A DNA stretch of 42,437 nucleotides from Mycobacterium sp. E1747 (lineage in GTDB: Bacteria > Actinomycetota > Actinomycetes > Mycobacteriales > Mycobacteriaceae): positions 1-42,437 of the forward strand of contig NZ_LZJI01000222.1 in assembly GCF_001667775.1 (NCBI RefSeq), written 5' to 3'. Numbering within the stretch: the stretch's first letter is position 1; every line of letters starts with the position of its first letter. A program made the position numbers and the translations under genes. The notes below the pieces were generated by a model. That model saw nothing but the letters and a program-made list of their open reading frames with translations, ran no database searches and was not told where the DNA came from. Shown piece after piece: positions 41,291 through 42,437 of this stretch.

Positions 41291-42437
41291 TCAGGCGGGA
41301 CAGTACGTGTCGGTTCCGGGCAGTTTGCCGCTGTTGACGTAACCCATCAGCGGGGACACCGCGCACGGGGAGTAGATGCTGGCGCCGTGGCCGATGCCCT
41401 GCCACATCACCCGCTTGCTGGCCGCGTTCGCGTTGATCACGGTCGCGGCCGTGGCCGCGACGCCTTCGCTCCCGACGATCGGGTCGTTCTGCACGCCCAG
41501 TAGCAGGGCGTCCACATTCAACGATTTCGGCGGCGCCGGCGGCGAGCCGGTGGGCCAGTGCACGCATTTGACCAAGTTGAGCGCCGCGACGGTGCCGAAC
41601 TGCGGGTACAGCTTGGCCCACGCCACGACCAGTTCGCGCACCCGGTCCGGGGTGGGGCGATTGACGGCGTCGCTGCAGGTGTTGACGAACTGGCCGTCAG
41701 AGTCCTGGGTGGCGTTGGCGTGGTTGATCAGGTTGGTCAGCTGGTTGGTGTCGCCGGAACGGGCGGCCGCCAGGGCGTTGGCCAGGTTGGTGCTGGCGTT
41801 GACACGGCCGCCGGAGGGAAAGCCCAGCGCGACGGTGATGGCGTTCGCCACCTCGGCCACGGACGCCCCGGCCGGCCCCTTGCCGGCGCGGGCGTCGGCC
41901 AGCAACGCGCCGACGGCGCCCTTGGGGTCGGGACCCAGCGCACAGTTCACCGCGATGCATTGGGCGGCGAACGCGTCGAGCGCGGCCTGCTGGCCCTTGA
42001 CCTGTTGCTCGGCGGCTGCTTCGGCGTTGACGCCCAAGGCAACTGGCGAGTCGAGGATCAACCTGGCGACCTTGTCGGGGCGCGCAGCGGCGTAGGCCAG
42101 CGCCACCTGTGCGCCGTTGCCGACCCCGACCAGCGCGACCGCGGGAACGTCCCACAGCGAGCGCAGCCGCTCGATGTCCGAGGCGGCGTGGGCGTTGTCG
42201 TAGGCGCCGGCGCCCGGCGCGATGGCGTCGGTGCAGTTGGTGGTGGCGGTGTTCGCGACGTCCGAGAGGTTGGCGACGGGGTCGTCGCCGGCTTGGAACT
42301 GCGCCTGGTCGCGCATGATCTGGCGGTCGGAGGGGTCCCGGCAGTCGATCGGGTTCGACATGCCCATGCCACGCCGGTCGACGGCCACGATCGGGTGGGT
42401 CTGCAGCACGTCGGCGCCGCCCCGCGACAGCCAGACC
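41291..42437 (-). CDS. Exported alpha/beta-hydrolase-fold protein, N-terminus cut by window edge (Rv2672 type)
   Basis: 382 codons are in the window and the frame is open at the right edge, so signal peptide and start are missing. The fold matches the secreted tripeptidyl-aminopeptidase-like family: VDRRGMGMSNPIDCRDP early, a nucleophile-elbow position LVGVGNGAQVALAY, a C-terminal aspartate in LLLGVQNDPIVG and histidine in QGIGHGASIYSPC. In the elbow the usual G-x-S-x-G serine position is glycine (G-V-G-N-G), so hydrolytic activity is doubtful. Several cysteines suggest disulfides in an exported protein. It is 18 bp upstream of aftC on the same strand. Confidence 0.82.
   Translation of the reverse strand, partial: VWLSRGGADVLQTHPIVAVDRRGMGMSNPIDCRDPSDRQIMRDQAQFQAGDDPVANLSDVANTATTNCTDAIAPGAGAYDNAHAASDIERLRSLWDVPAVALVGVGNGAQVALAYAAARPDKVARLILDSPVALGVNAEAAAEQQVKGQQAALDAFAAQCIAVNCALGPDPKGAVGALLADARAGKGPAGASVAEVANAITVALGFPSGGRVNASTNLANALAAARSGDTNQLTNLINHANATQDSDGQFVNTCSDAVNRPTPDRVRELVVAWAKLYPQFGTVAALNLVKCVHWPTGSPPAPPKSLNVDALLLGVQNDPIVGSEGVAATAATVINANAASKRVMWQGIGHGASIYSPCAVSPLMGYVNSGKLPGTDTYCPA

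Overview
The window is a high-GC chromosomal segment from a Mycobacterium, most likely a slow grower outside the M. tuberculosis complex (for example an M. avium complex relative). Almost every gene belongs to a well-known mycobacterial core set, and the order runs, inverted, like the stretch from lexA (Rv2720) to Rv2672 of M. tuberculosis. The species guess rests on gene order and protein sequence remembered from that genome, not on a search.

Layout. Positions 1-2550: lexA (cut by the left edge), a LysM cell-division protein, nrdR and a nitrobindin-like protein, so DNA-damage control next to deoxynucleotide control. Positions 2568-8946: PhzF-like, alpha/beta hydrolase and PAC2 proteins, an extra lipoprotein serine protease, the soluble transhydrogenase sthA and a DUF4192 protein. 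Positions 8968-16409: the iron regulator ideR, the stress sigma factor sigB and, after several small conserved genes, the principal sigma factor sigA. An intact IS630-family element (11604-12729) interrupts this part between the DUF3039 and YihY genes. Positions 16586-23200: polyphosphate glucokinase, inositol monophosphatase, the cell-envelope protein Cei, dut and a run of small conserved actinobacterial genes. Positions 23326-28026: two TrkA-type potassium regulators divergent from an APC permease and an RNA methyltransferase. Positions 28066-29650: a structured leader and a CPA1 cation/proton antiporter, standing where M. tuberculosis has other transporter genes. Positions 29709-38398: dxs, an RNase D/DUF3000 pair, echA15, and a coupled haem operon hemE-hemY-hemQ-methyltransferase. 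Positions 38436-39433: a DUF559 nuclease-like gene bracketed by two 66-bp palindromic repeats. Positions 39451-42437: msrB, the arabinofuranosyltransferase aftC, and an exported hydrolase-like protein cut by the right edge.

How it works together. The window is rich in control genes: SOS (LexA), nucleotide synthesis (NrdR, Dut), iron (IdeR), general and stress transcription (SigA, SigB), potassium and proton balance (TrkA pair, APC permease, antiporter), redox (SthA, MsrB) and haem supply by the coproporphyrin-dependent route. Many genes have a TANNNT -10 element 6-8 nt before the start codon, the arrangement of leaderless mycobacterial transcripts. Genes are packed with 1-4 nt start/stop overlaps or interlocked convergent stops, and no gap without a gene exceeds 300 bases.

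The best leads for something new are the palindrome-flanked DUF559 cassette (38436-39433), the structured leader before the antiporter (28066-28186), the IS630 copy that landed in a CTAG stop codon and takes its own stop from it (11601-12731), and the double damage-response control region between lexA and the LysM gene (663-945).
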